This document shows, one piece after another, positions 51,244 through 62,822 of a stretch of DNA of 64,000 nucleotides; the first letter of the stretch is position 1, and each line of letters begins with the position of its first letter. Below the pieces are notes generated by a model. That model worked only from the letters and a program-made list of their open reading frames with translations, did no database searches and was not told where the DNA came from. The position numbers were made by a program, and so were the translations under genes. Location: positions 46,872 to 110,871 of the forward strand of contig JAQGBZ010000210.1 in the NCBI GenBank assembly GCA_034687125.1, given 5' to 3'. The stretch is from Neelides folsomi. Lineage: Eukaryota; Arthropoda; Collembola; Neelipleona; Neelidae.

Positions 51244-54200
51244 CTAGGTCATGGATCGATTCTTCTGAAAGCTCTCGTCCTTGTCATTGAGAAGCTTTGA
51301 ATCCAAACTCTCGCAATCATCATCGTTATCGGAATCATTGACAGATTCAGTTGAGGAATCCTCTTCATCTTCACTCACTTCTTCGCACTCTTTGATGGCG
51401 TTAGTTAGATCTTCTATCCTTTGCAGTGCGAGCTTCAAATCGCTCTATAAAATTACAAAAATATGATGTCATTCATAAAAGTAAATAATTCACCAAATAT
51501 AAATTACATATTGTATATTAGAAAATACATTGCGATTCCATTAATATGTAAATAATATAAAGAAAAAGTACCTTTAAAGTTGAAATTTCCAATTCCGAGC
51601 TCTCGAGTTGTTTTTCAATGACAATCCGTTTAGCCTGAGCCTCTGTTTCTCGCTGTGAGAGACGGGTAAGTTCGTCTTTAGATTCTCTGTGGAGTCTCTC
51701 GGTCTTTTTACATTTGTCCAAAGCCGTGTATTCTCTCGTTTGCATCGTCCGCATCTCCTCTTGAACCTTCTCCAGATGTTCCTTGAGCCGGCTCACTTGT
51801 CCCTGTCCAAACAATCAACATAAGGAAAAGAATGGGGCATTGAAATCGTCACCTCGAGTCGCTTCTTGGTAGTGACTTCTAATTCGAGCCGAGTTTCTAT
51901 TTCTCGGATCTTCATATGGAACCTCTTTTGGATCTGTAATGAGACTTGGTCACCCTCCAAAGACTCCAACTTCGCATTGAGCTCCGCAATTGTTTCCTTC
52001 AAACTTCCGTTCGCTCCTTCTAATTCACTAATCTGCATCGATTGCTCCGCGAGGGTATTTTGGTTGAGCGTGAGCTGCTCCACGGTCGACTTGTACTTCC
52101 TAATAACCTGCAAGAGCCATTGACTCAACTCCGAGCTCCGAATACCGAGTGGTTTAGAGTATATTTGTAAATAGTGACTAACCTCAGCAAGCTGCTCCTC
52201 ATTCTCCTCTAGCTGCATCTGGAGTTGGGACTTGTCCCGGTTCAACGTGTTTTTCATATTTTCCACCTCGTTACGATTCCTCGTCATTTCTTCCAGATGA
52301 TGAAGGGCCTCACTCAGCTCCTCCTCAACCTAATGAATGTAATGAATTTGTGAAAGGGAAATTGCATTCACAAATTCTTACCTTTTGCTTTGCCCGATTC
52401 ACGCGGGTTCGTTGGGACTCTGAATCTTCGAGCTGATGGCGAAGCTGGCGGAGCATTCCTTTGTTCAAAACATCATTCTTCGACTGTTCCACCATTGTTT
52501 GGGCATCTTTGAGCAAAGCCCGCGTTCGCTTCAATTCCCTCTTCAACCGACTCACTTGTTCCTGTGACGCCATTCGATTCACAGAAAGCTCTTCGAGGTC
52601 AAACAGCTTCCGCTCAAATTCCTGCTTTGCTCTTAAAATCACCGTTCGCTCCTCGTGCTCAGCCTCCAGTTGGCATTCCAAAGCTAAAAATCGTCAACGT
52701 CCGTTGATTCAATCATCCCACCTTATTATCTATTTACATACCTTTCACTTTCTTTTGAGCAGAATTCCTCAAATCTTCTATTTCCTCCTCTCGTTGTTGG
52801 ACTTCTCTTTTATTCTCCTTCTTCATTTGTTCAATCGTCATTTCCAAACGAATCTTCGCACCTTCCAAAGATTGTACTTGACCAGCCAAGTCGTCCAGTT
52901 CTTCATCCTAATTATAAACATTCTTTTTACTTATGTTTTACAATATGACTATTAGATGAAACGCAAGTATGTATAATGTATGTTTAATGAAATTCTACTA
53001 ATAGGGTATTTAGGACTATTTTAAATAATAAATTACCTGCTCTTTAATTTTCATTGAAAGATCGTTTTTCACTTTTCTCAGAGCATTAATTTGCTCAGGA
53101 TTTCCACCCATTCGTGAGGATTCTTCAAGTTCTGATTCTAATGTGGACAACTTTGATTCTTTCATCTGAAGCTCGAGTTTCATAGACTAGAAAAAATTCG
53201 ACAGCAATTAGCATTTTATAGAAATAAACAACAATTGAAATATGTTAAGAAAATAATCAATACATACCTGAAGCTCTCCATAAGTTGAGTCTCTTTGAAT
53301 TAAAGCAGAATCTTTTTCTCTTGTAGCTCGTTCTTTTGCCAAGCGTTCCTTTTCCACTTGAGTATTTAAACTCGCTAGTTCGGTGTCAAATCTTCGTTGT
53401 TTCTTTTCAAGCAATGCCGCCCTCGATGATTCTTCTTGGTATAAACAACGGATATCGGAGAGTTCACTTCCCAATTTTTGAATTCTCCTCTTCAATTGAG
53501 CGACAATTTGTCTTTGTTCTTCCGCTTCTTCATAAGCGTCGTTGCACTGATAATTTAAAAATTAATAAAAAAAAACAATTTATTTGATTGAATTTCCAAA
53601 TTTATTCTATTAAGCTAGTATTTTTTTATTTACCTTTTTCTCTAATGATTTTTTGAGAACTATAATTTGATCCAGATGGTCTTGTTCCCTCTGTTTCATT
53701 CGTTGCTTTTGGATTTCAAGTTCTCTGATTCCTCTTTCCCACCTTTGCCTATACACACATGTTAAAAATTAAATTATGAAATATGATTGGGCGTGAATGA
53801 GTATAAAAATAGGTTAAATAATCAATAAATATGATTCCTACCGATACAGGGAATCTTGGCCGTTTGGATCCTCAGGAATCCCATCGCCATTTACTTCAAG
53901 CATCGAGTATGCCAAATCTAATTCAAGCTGGTGTTTTTCATTTTCCAGACTCTGGCAATGAGATTTGAGGTGGGAGTATTGGCTCTCAAGTTTCTGTTTT
54001 TCCATCATTTCTTGATCGAGCTTTTCTGAGGCCATTGCGAAAGTCGCCTGTTCGTCGCTAAGCTCAGCACTCAACTCATTTATCTAAACATGAAAACATA
54101 GGAAATGTTAAATGTAAAGCATATATCTAAATTTTCTTAATATCCCCAATAGGCCTTTCTAATGCAAAACAAATCCTAGAGATAAGAGAGATAATCTATC

Positions 54201-57200
54201 ACGAAATGCCTAATTGAACTTGGCTTAATTATCCTCTAATTCACGAGATGACTAAAGATGAATATGAAGTATAATTAGGAATAATCGAAGAAATTACTTT
54301 AACATAGTCTTTTGGGAAAATGTCGTCAAGGTTTGAGTGTTCGTGGGGTTGCGAGGGGAGCGAAGAAGTGTCGTCGTTTTCATCAAATGGATTCGGAATA
54401 TCAAGGAGGGAAAGGGTTTCGGATCGTTCGAGCATATAGGCGTCTTCAACCTCACTATTGTAACTGCTGGACTGACTCAGTTGGAATCCTCTAATGGCAA
54501 TCGAGGCCTTGAGGGAATCTCTCGACCTTGACTTCTTCGCCGTCATGGCCATCCATTGTTGCTCAACGTGGTCGGACCGTTTGAGAAAGTCTTTGATTCG
54601 GGCTGACAACCTCGCCGAGTCCGTGTCAGGATCTTTGTGTGCCGGACTCGGTTCGAATCTTGTCTTGAACTTATTCCGGGAAATTCCTGGGGGGAGAATG
54701 GAAAACCCAGCCCGGATGACGACACCTTCTTGAGGAAAACTCCCCGTGTATCCTTCCCCACTCCGCCCATACGGCGTCCTTGACTTCCGGAAGGAAGAAG
54801 TGCTCGAGACGCTGGACGGTGATGGAGATCCATAGCTGGTGGTTCTGGGATTCCGAGCAAACATCGGGTCCAGCTCTCTTGATGAAAGAAACGAAGCCAT
54901 GAATCCAGATTTTCACAATCACAACATTCAAATTCGGTGTCAGTCAATTTACTTCCAACGAGAAGAAAATACTCTTTGTATGAATATTCACGTTATACGA
55001 ATATTCTCGTTATATATCAAAATGCACTTATTAGAAGAAAGGAGAAGGTCGGCGGGGTGAAAGGCGATTTGTAACAACAATGGAACGGCACATGGAGAGG
55101 ACGTGTATAATAAACAAAGGACCACTTCCAGGGGCCCTTATCTAATCGTAAAATGTGAAATTAAAAGGGAGGCCATGAGTCACCTCCCCCTCCTGTTCGC
55201 CAATCTGAGCCAAAATGATGACTGAGAGCCAGGCAAATTCGCTTCCTCCTCATTTCATCTGCAAATCCCCACTTCCTAGTTCTTTCTCCTAATTTTAGTG
55301 TCTACTCCTTGGGGCGAAGATTGGGGAAATGAGGAAAGTGGATATATTCCGGCCAACACGAACACTCCCATGAGTTGGATGGTCGCCAAGCCCCTTTACA
55401 TTATCTAACCCTTCCTGCCCTAAGCATTTTTAAATCTGGCTCTCGCAATATCCATCCTATTCGTAGATGAGGAAAATCCCATTCATATGTCGACCCTCTT
55501 TATCGCTCAAGTTTTTATGGGTGGCTAATAGCCGTTCATAAAAACACACTACGATTACTATTACTTTCAACGGCTTTTCCCCAAAACAATATTATGTAGG
55601 TAATAAGCGTGTGTGCGTAATACCTTCACTTCGAACTTCTCGTTTTCTTCCTTTAGCTTTATTCGTTCCGCCTCCGACTTCTCGTGTTTGATCTTCAGAA
55701 GGCTCAATTCATCCTAAATTTCACAAACATAAATAAACATTGAGCCAAGCTGAGCAAAAGGGTGATCATTTCCTTTATTCGTATTATATAATAATGAACA
55801 GATGTTCAATTGGCAATAAGTGGCCATCAAGCCATCATATAAGAGAAGTTTTAAGTTATGAGATGAATGAGCTTACAATAGCAGACTGAAGCTTCTCATG
55901 AGAACTTTGGACTCGTGTCAAAGGAGCAATTTGCTGGTACAGTTTCCACCATGACCAATTTCGCACACCGAGCAGTTTCCGGACATTTTTTTGCACACAA
56001 CGAATGGCTATGTCTCGAATCTTCATCTTTTCAAGGAAACGACGAGCCAAATACCCGCGGCAAAACCCTTGAAACTTAATGAACTGTGGCTCAAGTCTCG
56101 CATCTCTCTTTTGCTCAAGCTCATCAAGAACCCAGTGTTTCATAAAGACCTGCAACGAGTCATTTCATCAATAAACCCTTATAATTGATTCATTAGTTAC
56201 TTATGTAAAGTCCTTTAAGATAATACATTGAATATCCTTTTGAGGATGTTATAATGTAATTAAGTAACGCATTGTTATTTAAATCCTCACCATCGAGTTT
56301 CCAATCTTAAACGAGTTTGAGGAGATGTCGAGATTGTTAAAAATGTCAATTACTCGATCCCTCACAGTCGTCCCCTCTGTTAGAACACAACTTCCGAGAA
56401 CCTTAAACTTCCTGATGAATTCAGACATTGGGTTATATCTCGGATATCCGCTTTTGAAAACCCGAATGCATTCTGAAAGATTGACTGACCGAATCTATTA
56501 AAAATGAGAAAAAACAGAAATGAAGACATTACACTTTTAATTTTATGTGATTTAAGTACCAACCTGATTTCTCAAAAATCCCATATCTAAATCAACGGTT
56601 TCCATCTTTAAAGTTGGATTCAAGCAATGGAGGAATTGAATTTCAGTTCTTTCCAATATTTCCATTAAGTAATCCTGTATTAAAGATAAGATCCAAATGA
56701 GCATCTGGTCTAACATTCAGCATAAGGTAAAAGTTTGATAATATTTGAAACAAACCGCTTGGATTTTGACGTTTAGAGATGCATTTTTCTTTTTCCAAGT
56801 GCTTGCATACGTTTTCCTTATACTTGATGCTCTCCTTAGTCCGATGTCTGAGGAATTAGTGCTGATGCAGAGCCCAATGATTGGGCTACTTGATTTAAGA
56901 AACATACAGTTGATGGTGTCTCTGAAATTACATTACAAAATTAACATCCCCAATTTTCAATTTCATCAATCGGAAATTTCAAATTTCCCATATCGTCCAT
57001 ATACTCTGCTTACTATATAAAAGTGAGAAATTGAGTAAAAAATATTAATAATAAACACGAGAAAAGAATGCAAACATTTGTAATAAATAAAGTATACACA
57101 GTTAGTAATATTGTAATGACTACATGGAATAATCAAATCATATAGTTAAATTTAAAATCAAACATCCATATACCTACTATTTGTAGTAGTTCTTGGCAAG

Positions 57201-60200
57201 AATAAATATAATATTTGTTCTGGGTAAAAGTGGATAATTACTTTTTAGATTCCTGAAGGAGTAGGTTTGTGAACTTTGAAGAGGAAACAACTTCAGCATG
57301 ACTTAGAATCTTTTTGACGTCATAATCCACGACTCTGTTTCCATTGAAATGGCAAATGCTAAGGGTCGTCGTCCGGAAGTCGGAGGAATAGAAATTCCTA
57401 TATTTGTTCTCTCCAAAGAACTCGCTTTCAAATTTCTCAAGAAACCTCGCCGGTTCCTTGGCTTCATCAATCAAGTACAAAAAACCTTTCTTTGACTCTG
57501 GGCCCTTTTCTCTCGCATTGGCCGGCCAGGAGTCCAAGAGCGGAAGAACGTCAAAGAAGTTGGACAAGTTTGGATCATCTCGATAGTCGATTTCATGAGA
57601 AATGTCTTTGCTGAAGGACGAGGAGGCCGGGAGGGAAGTTTCAATAATTTCATTTTCTATTCCTTCCTGCTTGTAGAGCTTCCTCGGCCGATCAAAGTTG
57701 ACTTCTTTAATGAGTTTGATCAGCCTCTCGTTGATGTAGTTGGACGCCAAGTCTCCAAACCTTGAAACAAAACGTGTATTCAATTTATAATTCCTTAAAA
57801 AAACTCCTTCAACCTGTTGGGTTCACAATATTGAAGAATGGGAAAATGGGAATCGTAAATAAATGATCAATACACACACAATAATAAAAAATGGATAAAT
57901 AATCAAACAAATTCCTTTTTACCTTCCAGGGCTATCTGGCGAGAATCCAAAGAGCACAATGTTAATACTGAGGCAATGGACGTTACGAAATCCAACACTG
58001 TTGCTTTTATTGACAGCCGTCAGAACCGTGTTGATATTTTCATAGTACAACCCGAGAGCAAACCCCATGACGTTCCTCAACCTATGCATCTCGTTCTCGT
58101 CCGCTACAAGGATTTTCTCCACACGATCCAGTGGAAGGCCCAAGAGACTACAAGCACTTCTCATGTGGCTCTCAGCCTCTGAACACTTTGCACTGTCAGC
58201 CTGATTCTTTTTCATGGAGCTGGACAGGAGACCGAGAACATGGCCCAAATGATACACAGCTCCGAACACGAGCCAAACAGATTTGGTGAAGGATTCCCCC
58301 AGACCCAGCGAGAGAAACGCTTCAGAAATCTTTCCCATTAAGTTGAAGTTCTCTTGAAGACTCCCCGACTTGGAAATGTCTGACGTGAAGAAAGGAATGG
58401 TTGACTTCATGGCCGACTCCGTGGTTCCCTCTTCGAGCAAAAGTTCTTTCCTCAATTGCTTCAAGTGGGGATAGGGACCCAAAAGGTCAATCGGACATAC
58501 AGACAAGTCGTGAAGGGTTTGGATGATGGTAAAATACGGCCCTTCATATAATCTCTCTATGTCGAGTGTAAACACCTGTTGAAGGAATCATAACATTATA
58601 CATTGGAAAATTCTCCAGGTTATGGGATGTCTCTTTTACCTGTGCATTGATTCCCACCAGGCGGCCGCCGAGATCAAACTCTAAATTATAAAGGAAAGTT
58701 CCTTTTTGTATTTGGTTATTTTGTGAAGTGCAGAAGAAGTCGATGAGGATCTCAATGGCCTCCAGTCGGGTCCAAAACGGCACGTGGTTGTTTGGGTTGG
58801 AATTACTGAGGGATTTCTCCATTTTTGGTCCCTTGCCCTCAGAGAGGAACCGGAGGAGGTCAGAGAGCGGTTCTTTCTTGGTCGCATTTTCCCCCTGCCC
58901 ATGGATGACTATGGATTGATTTCGTTTGGAAGTGACCATTCTTCGGTATGATTGAAATGCAAGGGAATAGACATTTGGATGCAGTTGGGACGAAGAGAAG
59001 GGCTGGACCACTTTCCGCAGAAATTTATGATTCTCCGTATCCAATTTGGCATTCTTCGTGAGGTAGAGTAAGTTATTGTGAGAGGAGAGCGTAAAAGGAA
59101 GCGAGGAGTGGAACCGGTTCCGCAAAATGTGCAGTATCGATGACTCATTGATTAGATTCAAATTCCAGAGTCCAGATATCACATCCAGGGCTTCAGGATT
59201 TGCCTGAAACCCACAATTACATCAATACAAAATAATCAATCTTTCACCAATCACACCCTCCATCTCCAATTACGATTTTGGAGCTGAGGAAATGCAAGTG
59301 GAGGAATCGGCTTTCACTTTTCCCCTCCGGAAATCTCAAATTTGCCCAACTGCCTTTTGAAGCTAACTAGAGTAATGAATAATCAACAACTGGGCTTATT
59401 TGCATATTCACTCAACGACCAGAGATATTTTTTGAATATTTAGGCAGAGGTGAGGTCTCGGCCTTTGATCATACAAAACTCTTCATGAGATTTTTCATCT
59501 TTTGCCCTACCTCGCACAAAGTTTCCACCGAGACCCACCGTTAGTTTATAGGTTTGCCAGCCAGTTCATTCAAGCTCTATGAAATTTATCGCTTAGCATC
59601 AATGGCATTTTTATTATGGACCTGACAAGAAGAAAATTATTGCTCGACCCAGTAAGAAAACTCCCAACCTTCCCAGGGGTCACAGGTTGTAAAAAAAGTA
59701 AAAGATGAGAAAATGTCAACTTACGTTCTCAATGTCATATTCGTCGATTTCATAAACTTGACCGGACTCGAGCTTCACCTTACATTTACCCGTCTCTTGA
59801 GCCTTCTCCAAAATCTGACCTCCGACAAATCCATTCTTATGGACGATCCACACCCCTCGTTGACTAGTCGTTGCATCCACACCATCTTCGCCCTACCGCC
59901 CCCAAAACAGTGATTAATGACATTTACTTACAATGTGTGTCACAGTGCCACACGCGCAAAACTTTTCATTCCCTTCCTACTCGCATTCATTCATTCACAA
60001 AATCCACCAGAAGTTGAAGAATTGTCAAGAAGTGAAAAATGACATAGAAAAAGATATGTTCAACATTGAGAGCCAACTTTAACTTGTTGTGGTGTTTATT
60101 TACCCTTCCCATATTAATTACATCCATTAACTAATCTCTAAATAATGCATTCCCATTCACATGGATCGGATCTGAGGATTGAAAATGACGATATATCAAA

Positions 60201-62822
60201 TAGTAGTTGAGGAAAGGCACTCCTACAAATTCATGTTAGTATCATGATGATGATGAAAAATCCCAATTGATATCATGAATATTAATTCAATTCCTTAAAA
60301 ATTCATTAAAGCCCACATGACTAATGGACGACGTGAGGGAAAAGTTTGCCGACCCATTTGAACCCACGCGTTGATCTCAAAGTCCGACCATTCTTTTTGC
60401 ATATCACAATCTCTAAGTTCTCAACTTTCCTCGTCAATTGAGTGAGAGAGAGAGAATCGTAAATAAGTGGCACTGACAATTTTATTTTACTTTGTAGTTT
60501 GAGTATATTCAATTCTCTTAAAAGTTAGTCGTAAATAAAAGATGAAATAAATATTCATATACAATAATATTATACGTTACCTAAAATTATGTTGGAAAAA
60601 TCCCTTTATGCATTCTCACACTCACTTTGTTATCAATAAATAATACATAGGATTTTTTAAAACTGATTCTCATATACTCTAACAATAAGAGGGATATTTT
60701 ATATTTATAGCGGGCCCCAATAGCTCAACGCGTCGTAGGCGTTCGTTCAGTTCAATCTTGGCCAACTTGCTTTATGAATTATCATGAAAAAATGATTGTT
60801 CTAAATTTTAATATCCAACTTTCGTGTGTGAGCATTAAAAGACGAATCAGGCATGAACTCTAATAGCTATTCAACTCAATGTATAATTCAATCAATTTTA
60901 ACCATAAAAATAAACCCGAATGGAGAATAAATTTAATAAATATTTATATATTTTACAAATATTGAATTTCTCTACATACTCCTACGATTAATATAAACAG
61001 TTATTTATATTGTATGTATGAATAATTATTTAATAATATTAAACAGATATAGCAAAAGAGTTCAACAAAAATAGTTTAAGGAGTATAAAAATTCAATCCT
61101 ACATATGTATATGGTACAAAGTTAAAAATGAGAGGAAGTCAAAAGGGAAGGTTTGTAGCAAGTTGTGTACAAGAACCAACATTTGACAACCAACCCAATC
61201 ATCTCACCAGTCCAAGATTCGAGAGTTTTGGTCTACCTTTTTGTGTATCCACAATGATCAAGTTGGAAGTAAAAAATGAAAGGGCTCAGGTGAACCTAAA
61301 ACATTTGAGCACATGTCGCCGTTAACATTCATCCCACTCCACACTCGACAGTCTTTGGCCAAGGCAAGGGAAGAAAAAATATTTAAAATTGAAGAGGAAC
61401 AAATAATCCTACTACCCAAATAACACCTCTCAAATTCCCCTCTTATTTATCATGGCATATACAATATTCCCATGCAATTCGAGACCTCAAGTCTCGCAAG
61501 TGTGGAAACATTTCAATTTCATTTCCCACCTCTTCCCTTTCGATTTCTCTACATTTACAACTAAATCCATATACATACTTAATATATAAAAATAAAATAC
61601 ATATATAGTTATATATATGTTAAGTTTATGGAACTTGTCAAGTTATTCCAGTTCCTTAAGAGGAACTTGATCGTCTTCTCCATCTAATAAATATTCCTTA
61701 ACTTAACAAACTACGATCGTAAACGGCACTCAAAACGGGCCGGTTTGATAGTAGAAACAATAAATGCCAACAGGGGCTGGAGTAAATGGCTTACGAAAAA
61801 AGATGACCCTTTGGATGAGAAGATGGGGAACTTGGCCAACACACTCTTGGTAAGATGATTATGGAGCCGGTCGTGCGGAGAATTTGGGTTGAGGGCCGGG
61901 GTTTTCTTGTGGATGCCGTTGGCATGTGAGTGACCTCGACAGTACCGGTGAAGAAACGTTTTCTCTTTGGCACTCTTATCATGCTGCCTCAAAGAGGACT
62001 CGAATGACATGACGAAGAGGTCAATCCGTCATGGGAGACAGAAACGCTCCCATGGCACCCGAAGAGCTCCGCCGTGTTTGAGGAGCGCAAAGGAAGGTGG
62101 TCGAAGGAGAAGTGGTGTGGGGAATCTCAATAATCGAAGAAGGGAGGATGAGGGGTGGCTCCTCAATGGAATTCAGGTGTGAGGGCTCCGTCCCTCCCTG
62201 TATGGAGATGGGGAAAAAGAGGAGCCTCACACAACGACCTGTCTTGCCTTATATCGTAGACGAGTTAATAAAAAGGTCCCGTCCGAACCAAGGAATCTCC
62301 CCTGTACCTCTTTTTTACACCCATCAACTCAAACAGGACAGTCCCTATGTCCCTCGTATTTACATCCCTAAACACTCTCAGACATTCTTCACTCGGAGAG
62401 AATTTCCCCTTCTTCAATCCGATCTCTCAATGTATCAATTCATACTTGATGATTCTTTCACACAAAACAAATCCCGATCCGAACAATATTCATATAGAAG
62501 GGAGAGATGACGTCGAGAAAATTCCTCAATCTCTTTAATTTAATAACAGTCTTTCTTTACATCTCATTAAGCACACCTCATACACCCACGACGAGATCAT
62601 GAACGGACACTATCCCCCTCACACTAATGCTATTATATATATACTATTATAAGTATTTATTCTCCATTTTGTTGGATGGTAAACATGGGGTTCCACTTAA
62701 CATAAATTTAACATTCAATGGCACACATTCACTCAATAATTAAAGAGTTATTTCCTTACCTTTTGGAAGTTGGGAATGGGAACTCTTCCTACGTTTTCCA
62801 ACCAGAGGGAATTGGACAAAAC
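51244..62822 (-). CDS. Myo18: Class XVIII unconventional myosin heavy chain, 5' partial, degenerate motor
   Basis: Myosin-18 proteins are actin-tethering, poorly or non-enzymatic myosins that co-assemble with non-muscle myosin II. Exons in transcript order: 62760-62822, 59725-59892, 58640-59203, 57923-58575, 57242-57760, 56756-56921, 56564-56674, 56291-56494, 55877-56149, 55624-55713, 53842-54083, 53634-53748, 53268-53546, 53037-53186, 52742-52907, 52382-52683, 52183-52329, 51853-52107, 51572-51802, 51244-51444. They give 1632 in-phase residues. An SH3-like subdomain (about 22-77) precedes the motor (78-820). The IQ/converter region has FCRGYLARRFLEKMK and RNWSWWKL, followed by a long coiled coil (LEKKQRRFDTEL, RALLKDAQ) and an acidic tail (ECEEVSEDEEDSSTE). 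These blocks match Myo18A, not class II. The P-loop position reads HGQGENATKKEP, not GESGAGKT. The N-terminal extension (PDZ region in vertebrates) is not in the window. Confidence 0.92.
54298..54900 (-). CDS. Myo18: Internal alternative first exon of Myo18: 201-residue N-terminus of a motorless isoform
   Basis: This 603-nt exon sits in the intron between the exons at 55624-55713 and 53842-54083. An ATG at 54898-54900 is preceded 12 nt upstream by an in-frame TGA, and there is no AG in between, so it is a start exon, not a cassette. It ends at AAA followed by GTAATT, phase 0, exactly matching the rod exon at 54083. Splicing predicts 201 + 695 = 896 residues: a Ser/Arg-rich head (SSVSSTSSFRKSRTPYGRS, with an NPFDEND segment) on the complete coiled-coil rod and tail, with no motor. 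The full-length myosin skips it, since FEVK joins INELSAEL as in Myo18A homologs. Composition matches neighbouring coding exons. The promoter would lie in 54901-55623. Function is unknown; the arrangement recalls the Drosophila Mhc myosin rod protein. Confidence 0.7.
54901..55623 (-). promoter_or_regulatory. Candidate internal promoter region for the short Myo18 isoform
   Basis: This intronic stretch upstream of the internal ATG exon is less AT-rich than most introns here and has no coding frame joined by splice sites. It is inferred to hold the alternative transcription start; I see no clear TATA box or initiator. Confidence 0.35.
59893..62759 (-). other. Large 5' intron of Myo18 (2.9 kb)
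   Basis: It separates the VLSNSLWLENVGRVPIPNF exon from the SH3-like exon. It contains AT-rich sequence, a weak tRNA-like stretch at about 60711-60770, and a less AT-rich unique island at 61700-62500 with open frames on both strands but no convincing splice sites. No gene is supported. Confidence 0.6.

Noticed and set aside
61711-62010. 100-codon minus-strand frame as another alternative Myo18 start exon
   Set aside because: It has a true ATG but no good donor in the phase needed to join the 59892 exon, and the sequence resembles no known myosin N-terminus.
62097-62510. 137-codon plus-strand frame in the Myo18 5' intron
   Set aside because: No domain, no splice-linked partner, and an overlapping frame on the other strand. 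Composition alone explains it.
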